Source: a virus. From it: a stretch of DNA of 27,743 bases. The notes under the pieces were generated by a model. It saw only the letters and a program-made list of their open reading frames with translations, was not told the origin of the DNA and did not search any database. How positions within the stretch are numbered: the first letter of the stretch is position 1; the number at the start of each line of letters is the position of its first letter. Of the stretch, positions 1 through 8,494 are shown one piece after another. The position numbers and the translations under genes were made by a program. The DNA is taken from IMG/VR virus record IMGVR_UViG_3300017751_000161, positions 1-27,743 of that record; one strand, given 5' to 3'.

Positions 1-2
1 TT

Positions 3-3000
3 GCAAGCGGGCTGAGTACATCTTCCGAAGAGTTTACAGGAGTAATCCCTTTTTACGGCATTGCTATTGATACTGGCAATTCCAATGCCGAATCATATAA
101 GCCAGCTGCCAGACTCTTTACCAAGTTCACTAACTGTACGGAATCAGCTTTAGCTGGCCAAATGGTTTTTGAAGTCACGAAAGCTGGCGCTACCAATTGG
201 TCGATAAATAATCCAAACCCAAAAAATGTAATGGTACTAGATCCTGGCACTGTTACTATAGGAGTGGCGGGAACCTCAAATGCTTTAGATCTTACCGACT
301 TGGTGGTAAACGGTTCTTTAGACATAAACGGTAGTGCATCAATAGCGGGTGCTGTAACTGATGTAACAAATATTACGGCTTCTGGTGAAATAGAGGGTGG
401 TTCTTTAGACATAAACGGTAGTGCATCAATAGCGGGTGCTGTAACTGATGTAACAAATATTACGGCTTCTGGTGAAATAGAAGGCGGCTCTCTTGATATC
501 AATGGAAATGCTGATATATCAGGAAACACAACCTTATCATACCTTAACATTTATAATACTGATACTGATGCAAACTCTGACCCAAAATTAGATTTATACA
601 GAAACTCAGGCTCTCCTGCAGCTGGAGATAGTTTAGGTATTATTAATTTTTATGGTGAAAACGATCAATCTACTAAAACACAGTATGCTGCCATAACGGG
701 CAAAATAGATAGTGCTGGAGACTCAGGAGAGTCGGGCAAGATATCTTTTACTGTAGCAGGTCAAGGTACCTGGAACAATGACGCATTAACTATTGCACAA
801 GATGGTGTAACTATTAATGCAGTTGGTGGGCAAGATCAAAAACTAAGAGCAAATGTACCTATAACAACCACGAGTACTATTACAAGTGCCGGCACTATTA
901 CTGCGCCTACTTACACCTTTCCAGGGCTGCCTACAAATGAGACACTATCTATAGGTAGTTCCGTTGATAGCGATGCAGTCAAAATGAGATTTAGAATAGG
1001 CGACCCTAACGATAATGGTTTCGGGGGCGGCACAACTGCAACAAGAGATGGTTGGATCTGGGAAGGTAATTATTCTAATTTTGGCGGCTATCAGACGTTA
1101 ATGAGTCTAACAGTTGATAACCAACCTGCTACATTGAGTGTTCAAGGTAATATAACTGCCACAGGCGATATAGGAGCTCTTTCTTTTACCACTACAGGTG
1201 ATAATAACTTTATCTCTACAGGTGAGATGAATGTAGGTAACTCTGATGGAACAATTAATGTTCGTGGAGCTCTTGCTAATAATGCACCGCAACTATCTAT
1301 TAAAACTGTAAGTAATGATACAAGAATACAAGAGCACAACTCGGGTAATATAGACTTTCCTAGTACTACTCTTAGTGTTCCCACTGCTCCAACAGCCGGT
1401 GCTCACGTAACAAATAAAACATATGTTGATGCACAAGTCGCAGGAGTTGTTGATAGTGCACCAACAGCATTAAATACATTGAATGAATTAGCCGCAGCTC
1501 TTGGTGATGATGCAAGCTTTGCAACTACTACAGCTACTACGATTGGAGAGAAACTTGCTAAGGCAAGTAACTTATCTGATTTAGCTAATGCTGGCACTGC
1601 AAGAACGAATTTAGGATTAGGTACTGCATCAACTACTGATGCTTCTGCTTATGCGACTGCAGCTCAAGGTACAAAAGCAGATTCTGCTATTCAATCAGGT
1701 GATTTGGCAACTGTTGCAACATCAGGTAGCTATGCTGATTTAACAAATAAACCAACGCTTCTTACCATAGGAACATCATCAACGACTGCATTGGCAGGTA
1801 ATACCTCTTTATTCTCTGGTAGCTATGCTGATTTAACAAATAAACCAACGCTTCTTACCATAGGAACATCATCAACGACTGCATTGGCAGGTAATACCTC
1901 TTTATTAGCTTTAGGTACATCATCTACAACAGCATTAGCTGGTGATACTGCTTTATTTTCTGGAGACTACAGTGATTTATCAAATAAACCAACACTTCTT
2001 ACTTTAGGTACATCATCAACAACAGCATTAGCTGGTGATACTTCTTTATTAGCATTAGGTACATCATCAACAACAGCATTAGCTGGTGATACTGCTTTAT
2101 TTTCTGGAGACTACAGTGATTTATCAAATAAACCTACATTAGGTACTGCTGCTGCAACTGCTTCAAGCGATTATGCACCTGCTGCAGGTTCTGGTGATAT
2201 TGTTACAACTGGTGCACTCAGCTCTGGCTCTATTACTTCTGGCTTTGGAAACATTGATACTGGCTCAAACACTATAACCACAACAGGAGCTATTAGTGCA
2301 GGTACACTAGATACAGGCGATGTTTTAATCAAAGCAACTGCCACCGGTGGTGTCAATACAACAACAACACCAGTTTTAGAGTTATTCCAAAACGATGGCC
2401 CACAAGCTGATGACGGTGACGTATTAGCAGAAATAAAATTTACAGCTAATAACGATAATGGTTACAGTCCTGTAAAACATAAGTATGCAGGAATACACGC
2501 TGAGATTATTGATGAGTCTAATGGTACAGAAGATGGTTCTTTACACTTCACTACTGTTAAAGCAGGAGTAGAAGACAGTACCGTATTAACACTTAATGGT
2601 TCTGGTTCTACATTATTCTCTGATCTCATTGCGCCATTAACTATAAAAAGCACTACTACTGATGCTGACCTTATTATTACTAATAATACAAATTCTGCAG
2701 ATGCCAGTCCTATTATTAAACTTCGTAGATCGTCAGGTGCTGAAGGTAATGCTGACGGTGATGATGTAGGTAAAATAGAGTTTTACGGTGCTAATGATCG
2801 TAGCATTACCAGTGGCGGTCCAGAAGATGTTTTATATGGAAGTATGTTCACTGAAGTTGTTGACTCTTCTGACGGTACAGAAGATGGTCAAATAAAATTC
2901 ACTGCAATTAAAGCTGGTTCAGCTACTGATGTATTAACACTTAACGGTACTGAATCTACGCTCGACTCACAGCTAAACGTAAATGGCACGTTATCGGTTA

Positions 3001-3896
3001 ATTCTACTAGTGCAGACACTGCTTATAGCCCAGAAATAGTTTTAGAAAGAGATGGCGGCGCTGCTGCTGGTGATGATGGCGATAAGTTAGGTGTCATTAC
3101 ATTTAAGGGTGATAACACAAGCGGCGCACAAGCCGCATATGCTCAGATTGGGGCAAGAATAGTAGACGATGGCGCGGATAATACAGATACAAAAGGTGAG
3201 ATAAGAATAGCTTGCGGATATAATAATAGTGCAAGCTCCTTAGAAGACCCATCATTAAGAATAGACCATCTCGGCACTTGGATTAATGAGAATACAGTAG
3301 ATGGTACGCCAGCGGGCTCAAGTTTTTATAATGTATCTCGAGGCAATACTAGCGGTATAAAATACTGGGCTGGTTCTTCATCAGGCTACGCCATAGAAGT
3401 AAAAAGCGCTACACCTACTGCCGATAGAGATATAAAATTCCCTGATGTTTCGGGGTTTGTAGTTGTTTCTGGGGTTGCGGGTGGCTCTATGAATGGTGGC
3501 GGGGGTTTAGGAACCGCGCAAACCGCTTGGTCTCCTGAACAATTCATGGCTAACGCAAATACTGACTATTATCATTACACTGACTCATCTACAGATGTAG
3601 ATTTGTTAGTAGCTGTTCCTTTTGCTGGTATTGACCTCGGCGAGTTCGGTGCAAAGTACACTTTTCGTAATATAGCTGCTAACGCTAATTCTAAAATAAC
3701 TATAGACTTAGACGGCTTTACCTCTGTCACTTCACAAGGGCAAACACAGTATTATGCAATCAACAAATATGACGGCTCCACACCTTCATTAATAACTAGC
3801 GCTTCAGCTAATTTAGTTATAAGCGCGGGTGGGGTTATAGAGATGTCCCCTATTTCTGCTGCTGTTTGGCATGTAACTGGAATTGGTTTTGCATAA
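3..3896 (+). CDS. Phage tail fibre / virion repeat protein (5' partial)
   Basis: The reading frame is open from the first bases of the window, so the ATG at 162 is internal and the gene starts upstream; about 1297 residues are visible, ending in TAA. It is rich in Ser, Thr, Gly, Ala and Asn and low in Cys, as in beta-rich fibres. An early part carries 29-residue repeats starting GSLDINGSAS. A middle part has the NKTYVDAQVAG and LNELAAALGDD signature seen in marine phage fibre proteins, followed by repeats with YADLTNKPTL. Four diverged copies of a domain of about 80 residues (L-L-R...GD-LG-I-F-G-ND...EDG-I-F...LTLNG) lie near nt 580-820, 2370-2620, 2700-2970 and 3030-3290. The last ~180 residues are non-repetitive and may be the trimerisation or tip region. 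No enzyme motif was seen. A fibre or other extended virion protein is the best call; the exact virion position is unknown. Confidence 0.85.
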   Translation, partial: ASGLSTSSEEFTGVIPFYGIAIDTGNSNAESYKPAARLFTKFTNCTESALAGQMVFEVTKAGATNWSINNPNPKNVMVLDPGTVTIGVAGTSNALDLTDLVVNGSLDINGSASIAGAVTDVTNITASGEIEGGSLDINGSASIAGAVTDVTNITASGEIEGGSLDINGNADISGNTTLSYLNIYNTDTDANSDPKLDLYRNSGSPAAGDSLGIINFYGENDQSTKTQYAAITGKIDSAGDSGESGKISFTVAGQGTWNNDALTIAQDGVTINAVGGQDQKLRANVPITTTSTITSAGTITAPTYTFPGLPTNETLSIGSSVDSDAVKMRFRIGDPNDNGFGGGTTATRDGWIWEGNYSNFGGYQTLMSLTVDNQPATLSVQGNITATGDIGALSFTTTGDNNFISTGEMNVGNSDGTINVRGALANNAPQLSIKTVSNDTRIQEHNSGNIDFPSTTLSVPTAPTAGAHVTNKTYVDAQVAGVVDSAPTALNTLNELAAALGDDASFATTTATTIGEKLAKASNLSDLANAGTARTNLGLGTASTTDASAYATAAQGTKADSAIQSGDLATVATSGSYADLTNKPTLLTIGTSSTTALAGNTSLFSGSYADLTNKPTLLTIGTSSTTALAGNTSLLALGTSSTTALAGDTALFSGDYSDLSNKPTLLTLGTSSTTALAGDTSLLALGTSSTTALAGDTALFSGDYSDLSNKPTLGTAAATASSDYAPAAGSGDIVTTGALSSGSITSGFGNIDTGSNTITTTGAISAGTLDTGDVLIKATATGGVNTTTTPVLELFQNDGPQADDGDVLAEIKFTANNDNGYSPVKHKYAGIHAEIIDESNGTEDGSLHFTTVKAGVEDSTVLTLNGSGSTLFSDLIAPLTIKSTTTDADLIITNNTNSADASPIIKLRRSSGAEGNADGDDVGKIEFYGANDRSITSGGPEDVLYGSMFTEVVDSSDGTEDGQIKFTAIKAGSATDVLTLNGTESTLDSQLNVNGTLSVNSTSADTAYSPEIVLERDGGAAAGDDGDKLGVITFKGDNTSGAQAAYAQIGARIVDDGADNTDTKGEIRIACGYNNSASSLEDPSLRIDHLGTWINENTVDGTPAGSSFYNVSRGNTSGIKYWAGSSSGYAIEVKSATPTADRDIKFPDVSGFVVVSGVAGGSMNGGGGLGTAQTAWSPEQFMANANTDYYHYTDSSTDVDLLVAVPFAGIDLGEFGAKYTFRNIAANANSKITIDLDGFTSVTSQGQTQYYAINKYDGSTPSLITSASANLVISAGGVIEMSPISAAVWHVTGIGFA
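312..485 (+). repeat. 87-nt tandem direct repeat (two copies) in the fibre gene
   Basis: Two head-to-tail copies at 312-398 and 399-485 encode the same 29 residues. The first 83 nt of each copy (312-394 and 399-481) are identical, including wobble positions; only two bases near the end differ. A third, diverged and shorter unit follows (SLDINGNADISGN). Identity at silent sites indicates a recent duplication or gene conversion. Confidence 0.95.
1725..2134 (+). repeat. Nested tandem repeats encoding D-L-(T/S)-N-K-P-T-L units
   Basis: A 93-nt unit (31 residues) occurs twice in tandem at 1725-1817 and 1818-1910; the first 89 nt are identical. A second repeat of at least 65 identical nt lies at 1926-1990 and 2070-2134, offset by 144 nt (48 residues), and shares the STTALAG core with the first. 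All periods are multiples of three, so the frame is kept. These would vary fibre length by unequal recombination. Confidence 0.92.
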
Positions 3897-3913
3897 GTAA
3901 ACTATTAAACAAA

Positions 3914-3938
3914 GAAAAGGGGCTTTCGCCCCCTTTCT
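3914..3938. terminator. Hairpin terminator between convergent genes, probably bidirectional
   Basis: AAAGGGG pairs with CCCCTTT around a CTTTCGC loop; an alternative pairing is GGGGC-TTTC-GCCCC. It lies about 18 nt after the fibre stop codon and its left-hand end reaches the stop codon of the minus-strand gene at 3937. Flanking A and T runs on both sides would let it act on either strand. Confidence 0.8.
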
Positions 3939-4182
3939 ATACTACTTCACCTTCTTTGACTTCTTCGACTTTTTCAGGGTTTAAAGCAGTCCTTAATTTA
4001 TCAATAAATACCGTCTCTGCAGCGTTTAATTGACCTATTTCAGTCTCTGCTTTCATCCTTTTAGTATTTATATCATTTAAGTTAAAAACCATATATTTTG
4101 CTTCATCTGATATATTATCTACATCATAATCTACGCCATCTAGTGTGAATGTTTTTGCTTGTTGCTGTGTTTCGTTTTCCAT
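3937..4182 (-). CDS. Small acidic protein, DUF6447-like
   Basis: An 81-residue acidic protein that opens FTLDGVDYDVDNISDEAK, followed by a likely helical segment (NDINTKRMKAETEIGQLNAAE) and an acidic tail. The pattern TxDGxxYDxDxxSDEAK resembles the small phage proteins collected as DUF6447; this is recalled, not searched. Function is unknown. It is the last gene of the leftward arm, 8 nt after nrdB, with a good ribosome site (AGAGGAAATT before the ATG). Its TAG stop is next to the shared terminator hairpin. Confidence 0.7.
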   Translation of the reverse strand: MENETQQQAKTFTLDGVDYDVDNISDEAKYMVFNLNDINTKRMKAETEIGQLNAAETVFIDKLRTALNPEKVEEVKEGEVV

Positions 4183-4190
4183 AATTTCCT

Positions 4191-5153
4191 CTATTTAAAA
4201 ATATCTTGCCAGTTACCTGTAGTACTAGCTCGTGAGTATTCAGTTGCACGATTTTCAAAGAAATTCGCATGCTCAACTGCGTTTAACATATAATCAAGCC
4301 ATTTCAAAGGGTTTTCTTTACTGCCAAAAATCTCCTTTAAACCTAGGCCCAACAATCTGCGATCTGCTATATACCTAATATACGCTTTTACTTCTTCAGG
4401 GGTTAGATCGGGTACGTCAGCACCTTCAAAACATAAATCAATAAACGCATCTTCTAGTTCTACAGTGCGCTCTGCTGCACAATAGATCTCATACTTTAAA
4501 TCATCATTCCATAGCTCTGGATTCTCTTGTATGAAAGTACGGAAAAGCTTTGACATGCCTTCCACATGCAAACTTTCATCTCGAATAGACCAAGTAACGA
4601 TCTGACCCATGCCTTTCATCAAGTTGTGACGAGGAAAGTTCAACAAGATAGCAAAACTACTAAATAACTGTACTCCTTCGGTAAAACCTGAGTAAATAGC
4701 CATAGTTTTAGCTATATCCATCTTAGTTTCCATGCCAAAATCGCTAAGATGCTCATGCTTATCCATCATAGCTTTGTGCTTCATAAACTCTTTATATTCT
4801 TCCTCTGGAAACCCAAGAGTTTCTAGTAATAAAGAGTATGCTTCTTGATGTACTGCTTCCATTGCAGCAAACGCACTTAGCATCATTCGTACTTCAGGCT
4901 GTTTAAATGTTGGAAGATAATGCTTTGCATATCCACAACACACATCTACATCTGCCTGTGTAAAGAAACGAAAGATTTGAGAAAGCAATACTTTATTGCC
5001 AGGACTTAATTTCTCTCTAAAGTCTTTCAAGTCATCTGCTAGGTTTACTTCATCAGGCAACCAGTGCATGTGCTGTTGTTCTTTATAATGTTCAAATGCC
5101 CAAGGGTAATTAAACGGTTTATAATATTCTCTTTCTTCTAATAAATTACTCAT
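4191..5153 (-). CDS. nrdB: Class I ribonucleotide reductase, small (radical) subunit
   Basis: A 320-residue R2 protein holding the di-iron/tyrosyl radical used by NrdA to reduce ribonucleotides. The ligand set is complete: D68, E99 and H102 (EAVHQEAY), E159 (TEGVQ), E193 and H196 (RDESLH). The spacings D68-E99 (31) and E159-E193 (34) match those of E. coli R2 (84-115 and 204-238). Y106 lies four residues after H102, where the radical tyrosine is expected. Its ATG overlaps the thioredoxin stop (ATGA), so the two are translationally coupled in an nrdA-trx-nrdB operon. Length is close to short phage R2 proteins. Confidence 0.97.
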   Translation of the reverse strand: MSNLLEEREYYKPFNYPWAFEHYKEQQHMHWLPDEVNLADDLKDFREKLSPGNKVLLSQIFRFFTQADVDVCCGYAKHYLPTFKQPEVRMMLSAFAAMEAVHQEAYSLLLETLGFPEEEYKEFMKHKAMMDKHEHLSDFGMETKMDIAKTMAIYSGFTEGVQLFSSFAILLNFPRHNLMKGMGQIVTWSIRDESLHVEGMSKLFRTFIQENPELWNDDLKYEIYCAAERTVELEDAFIDLCFEGADVPDLTPEEVKAYIRYIADRRLLGLGLKEIFGSKENPLKWLDYMLNAVEHANFFENRATEYSRASTTGNWQDIFK

Positions 5154-5404
5154 TCGTACACATCTCCTAGCCAGTCTTTTATATAGTCCTGACTCTTGAC
5201 ACCAGAAAAGCGTTTTAAAGCTTTTCCAGTGGCATCTACCAAAATTACTGTAGGTACACCACGTACCCCATATGATCGTGCTAATACTTGTTCTTGGTCC
5301 ACATCCATATCTTCTACGGGGACACCAAAGTCTGTATCTTCCATGGTTTTTGATAATACTTTACAAGGTCTACACCAATCTGCGCTGAACTTTAATAATT
5401 TCAT
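5150..5404 (-). CDS. Thioredoxin-like protein
   Basis: An 84-residue thioredoxin fold with active site WCRPC and the conserved cis-proline loop (GVPTVI). Its likely job is to reduce NrdA after each catalytic cycle, as it lies between nrdA and nrdB and NrdA ends in a CxxC tail. An in-frame GTG at 5416 would add four residues, but the ATG at 5404 is preferred: GAGGG lies about 5 nt upstream and the ATG falls one base after the nrdA stop. The stop overlaps the nrdB start by 4 bp. A glutaredoxin-like role is possible because the protein is short, but the motif is thioredoxin-type. Confidence 0.93.
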   Translation of the reverse strand: MKLLKFSADWCRPCKVLSKTMEDTDFGVPVEDMDVDQEQVLARSYGVRGVPTVILVDATGKALKRFSGVKSQDYIKDWLGDVYE

Positions 5405-5405
5405 A

Positions 5406-7175
5406 TTATCCCTCACACGCTAGACATTCATTTTCATCAATACTGTCTAGAACATACTGTCTCAAGGCTTGCTCTGACACATTATCTGCTCTTTTCACTG
5501 CCTCACTACGGAGATAGTATAAAGTTTTTACCCCCTTCTTCCAAGCACTCATATGAATGGCATGTAGCTCTTGCTTTGATACATTGCCGGGAAAAAACAC
5601 ATTCAAAGACTGGCTCTGACATATGTACTGTTGACGATCTGCGGCATGTTGTATAACCCATTTCTGGTCTATTTCTACACCCGTTTTAAATACGTCTTTA
5701 GTATGTTGATCTAAAAAGTCTAGATGCTGCACGCTTCCGCCGCTTGTCATTATACTAGACCAAACTTCTTCTGTGTCCATTTCTATTTCTTGAAGAGCGT
5801 GTTCCAAATACTCGTTTTTAAGCAGACTAGATCCTGACTTAGTTTTTTGAGTAAATGCATTAGCGCGATAAGGCTCGATGCTAGGGCTAGTGTTACCACA
5901 AATAATACTGCTACTGGCATTAGGAGCAACGGCCAACAAATGGGCATTACGTACTCCATAACCTTTTGCGTCTGGGCATTCTCCTCTTTCTTCTGCGAGT
6001 TGTTTCGTTGCACGTACTGCCTCCGATTTTATTCTTTTAAACATTGTGTGATTTGAGCTTGCTGCCCACATACTTTCAAAGGGAATATCCTGTCTCTGTA
6101 AATAAGCATGGAAGCCCATTGCACCTAAACCGATACTTCTTTCACGTTCTGCACTTAACTTTGCTCGGTAAAGCTCATCAGGTGCGTTATCAATAAAGTA
6201 AGTTAAAACATTATCTAACATTCGTACTAAATCAGGAATGAATTGATCGTTGTCGCACCATTCGTCGTACTCTTCAAGGTTGACGCTCGACAGGCAACAA
6301 ACTGCAGTACGTTCTGCACTTGTCGCAAGTGTTATCTCAGAGCATAAATTTGAGTGATGTACCTGTAGACCTAAGTCTTTCTGAAATTGGGGTAAAGCGT
6401 CCTGAACCGTATCCTTAAACATAATGTAAGGTTCCCCAGTTTCAACACGGTTTTGGATAAGTTTAACCCAAAGTGTTTTCGCTGATACAGTTTTCGTAAC
6501 TTTACCACTATGAGGGTCTACTAGATCCCAGGAATCGTCGAAGCCCTCTATAAGAGTGGCTTGTTCGATTATTCTCATAAAGTCATCGCCAACCACAACA
6601 CCATGATGAACATTAACAGATTTTCTATTAACATCGCCTCCAGTTGGTTTACGAACATCCAAAAACTCCTCAATCTCTGGGTGATTGACTTCCAAATAAC
6701 CTGCATAACTACCTCTTCTTGTGACACCTTGTGAAAAAGCCAACATCTCTGCGTCAACTACTTTAATAAATGGAATTACTCCAGTACTCTCTGACCCCGC
6801 AGAGGTTTTAGATCCAACACTACGTACTTCACTCCAAGAACCGCCTATGCCGCCGCCAACAGAAGAAAGAAACGCATTCTCTGTATAATGACCTGTAAGA
6901 CCTTGTCTGCTATCCTCTACAAAGTTTAAAAAACAGCTAATAGGTAAACCACGCTTACTACCGCCGTTGCTAAGAACTGGAGTAGAAAACATAAACCAAA
7001 GTTTACTAGCATAGTCATACAGTCTTTGTGCGTGTGCATCGTCGTCTGAAAAGGCTATAGCAGCCCTAGCAAACGCATCTTGAGGAGAAGTTTCTCCTTC
7101 TAGTAAGTATCTATCCTCTAGAGTTTTTATGCTAAACTCTGAAAGGTACTTGTCTCTATTATAATTAATCTTCAT
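5406..7175 (-). CDS. nrdA: Class I ribonucleotide reductase, large (catalytic) subunit
   Basis: A 589-residue R1 protein that converts ribonucleotides to deoxyribonucleotides. The radical/catalytic motif N276-L-C278-S-E280 is intact. The redox pair is C81 (PISCFLNF) and C294 (CCLSSVNL), and the C-terminal shuttle cysteines are C584 and C587 (CLACEG). The PNASSSIICG loop is also present. It is short compared with bacterial NrdA and has no N-terminal ATP-cone, so the classical overall activity control by dATP is probably missing. AAGGAAAA precedes the start, which overlaps the stop of the 5' nuclease gene by 11 bp. Confidence 0.97.
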   Translation of the reverse strand: MKINYNRDKYLSEFSIKTLEDRYLLEGETSPQDAFARAAIAFSDDDAHAQRLYDYASKLWFMFSTPVLSNGGSKRGLPISCFLNFVEDSRQGLTGHYTENAFLSSVGGGIGGSWSEVRSVGSKTSAGSESTGVIPFIKVVDAEMLAFSQGVTRRGSYAGYLEVNHPEIEEFLDVRKPTGGDVNRKSVNVHHGVVVGDDFMRIIEQATLIEGFDDSWDLVDPHSGKVTKTVSAKTLWVKLIQNRVETGEPYIMFKDTVQDALPQFQKDLGLQVHHSNLCSEITLATSAERTAVCCLSSVNLEEYDEWCDNDQFIPDLVRMLDNVLTYFIDNAPDELYRAKLSAERERSIGLGAMGFHAYLQRQDIPFESMWAASSNHTMFKRIKSEAVRATKQLAEERGECPDAKGYGVRNAHLLAVAPNASSSIICGNTSPSIEPYRANAFTQKTKSGSSLLKNEYLEHALQEIEMDTEEVWSSIMTSGGSVQHLDFLDQHTKDVFKTGVEIDQKWVIQHAADRQQYICQSQSLNVFFPGNVSKQELHAIHMSAWKKGVKTLYYLRSEAVKRADNVSEQALRQYVLDSIDENECLACEG

Positions 7176-8004
7176 TTATTAATTTTCCTTCGATGTCGTT
7201 TATATTATCGACTCCTATTGCATCATCGCAATATGTTAGTAAATCCATCAGTTCGTAATTCTTTAGTATCTGTTCTGCGTGTAAGTTTACATTGTGTATA
7301 TACTTATACGACCCTGCCAAGGGGGTAGCGTCATAAATGTCCATAGCACTACCAAACTGCTCGATTAAACCTTGAGCGCGTTTTGGGCCAACCCCTGGAA
7401 TGCCTGGTACGTTATCTCCTTTATCTCCAGTTAGGCATTTAAGAGAGATATACTCTTCGATAGATACATCGTAGTGGTCTCTCCAATTGGCTTTAGTAAC
7501 TTCCTTTCGTGTCACATAAGAGAATCGAGATACTGTATCACTAATAAGTAAGTCCCAATCTCGGTCACTAGATACTAGCCATACTTTATCTAGTCCATAA
7601 TGCCCTTTAAACTTTACTAGGTGAGCTGCAATATCATCAGCCTCTACACCCTCGTAACGTAATACAGGATATATGTTCTCTAAAGCTGCAAGAGTTTTTT
7701 CATATTCTTGAAAGAATGCTTTAAATGCTGCCGCCTCTTCCTCTGTTTGCTCTGCGTATTTATCTTTTCGATTTTGTTTATAGCCAGGATCAAGATTCTT
7801 CCTATATGAAGAAGATCCTTGGTCTGCTGTGATTATGATCTTCTCACAGTTATATGAAGCAGCTAATGATTGTACTGTTCCTAGGTACTCTTGTACAAAA
7901 TCGGTCTTTCCGTTGTGCTTCCATCTAAATGCTAAGTTTAACGCATCTACTACTAGCGTTGACCCCGCATCTTTTTCAAACTTCTTTAAAAAACTAAATG
8001 CCAT
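7165..8004 (-). CDS. 5'-3' exonuclease / flap endonuclease (FEN family)
   Basis: A 279-residue nuclease of the PolA-N-terminal/T5-type family that removes RNA primers and 5' flaps. It shows the metal-binding acid clusters: the D of VVDALN, EADD, SSDRD and TGDKGDN, then a helix-hairpin-helix GIPGVGPKRA and the basic arch motif YRKNLDPGYKQNR. The first Met of the open frame (8061) lies inside the upstream gene. The ATG at 8004 is chosen because it starts at MAFSFL, has AGAAGGAAA upstream and leaves a short 31-nt gap. The PolA of this phage lacks such a domain, so this protein would supply it in trans. Confidence 0.93.
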   Translation of the reverse strand: MAFSFLKKFEKDAGSTLVVDALNLAFRWKHNGKTDFVQEYLGTVQSLAASYNCEKIIITADQGSSSYRKNLDPGYKQNRKDKYAEQTEEEAAAFKAFFQEYEKTLAALENIYPVLRYEGVEADDIAAHLVKFKGHYGLDKVWLVSSDRDWDLLISDTVSRFSYVTRKEVTKANWRDHYDVSIEEYISLKCLTGDKGDNVPGIPGVGPKRAQGLIEQFGSAMDIYDATPLAGSYKYIHNVNLHAEQILKNYELMDLLTYCDDAIGVDNINDIEGKLINED

Positions 8005-8035
8005 TATTTGTTTCCTTCTATTTAAGGTAGAAAAA

Positions 8036-8494
8036 CTATTTCTTAGTAATTGTCGTCTCATGGATAAAGTGTATCTCCTCCTGTGTCAGCCAATCCTCGG
8101 CTAACATAACGTAGCACCCCAGCCAACTAACATGGATATATTTAGTATGTTTAGGCAGCTCATCTACTACTACAAAGACCTTTGACCTATTATACTTAAA
8201 AAATAGCATAGGCTCTTGTTCTCCACCTTGTGCTTGCTGTACTACTTTTTTCCACCAACGAATAAGATTATTAGTCTTCTCTTGTGTAAACAGTTTATCT
8301 GTTAAAGGAGATTCTGCATAGTTTTTTACTTCTATACAATACTTATTTGCCTCTCTGGGAACATATAGATCCCCTTTTAAGTACTCTAAAGCTCCTGAGG
8401 CAGGCACCCTTTCAAACTTATGCCCCGTATGTTCTCGTAACATGTCTCGTACTAAGTATTCGCCTCTTGCACCTTTTGCTCTTGAATCTACCAT
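8036..8494 (-). CDS. PD-(D/E)XK nuclease, Holliday-junction-resolvase (Hjc)-like
   Basis: A 152-residue protein with the core of the Hjc/RecB-like nuclease fold: E12 in GARGEYLV, a serine/glycine stretch with D42 (LKGDLYV), then E55-V-K57 (CIEVKNY). This E...D...ExK arrangement is the expected metal and catalytic set. The family cuts branched DNA, and the neighbours (SbcC, SbcD, 5' nuclease) fit junction resolution or DNA-end processing. Its ATG overlaps the sbcC stop by 7 bp. A different substrate, such as single-stranded ends, cannot be excluded from sequence. Confidence 0.8.
   Translation of the reverse strand: MVDSRAKGARGEYLVRDMLREHTGHKFERVPASGALEYLKGDLYVPREANKYCIEVKNYAESPLTDKLFTQEKTNNLIRWWKKVVQQAQGGEQEPMLFFKYNRSKVFVVVDELPKHTKYIHVSWLGCYVMLAEDWLTQEEIHFIHETTITKK

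Noticed and set aside
53-550. A 165-codon minus-strand frame with internal repeats in the fibre region
   Set aside because: It is the reverse reading of the 87-nt repeat in the fibre gene; repeats preserve open frames on both strands.
312-2134. Could the direct repeats be a CRISPR array?
   Set aside because: They are tandem without unique spacers, are 87-144 nt long and keep a coding frame through the fibre protein.
7158-7163. TATAAT-like sequence at the nrdA start
   Set aside because: No -35 element at the right distance, and it lies in an operon overlap; not like the five promoter sites.
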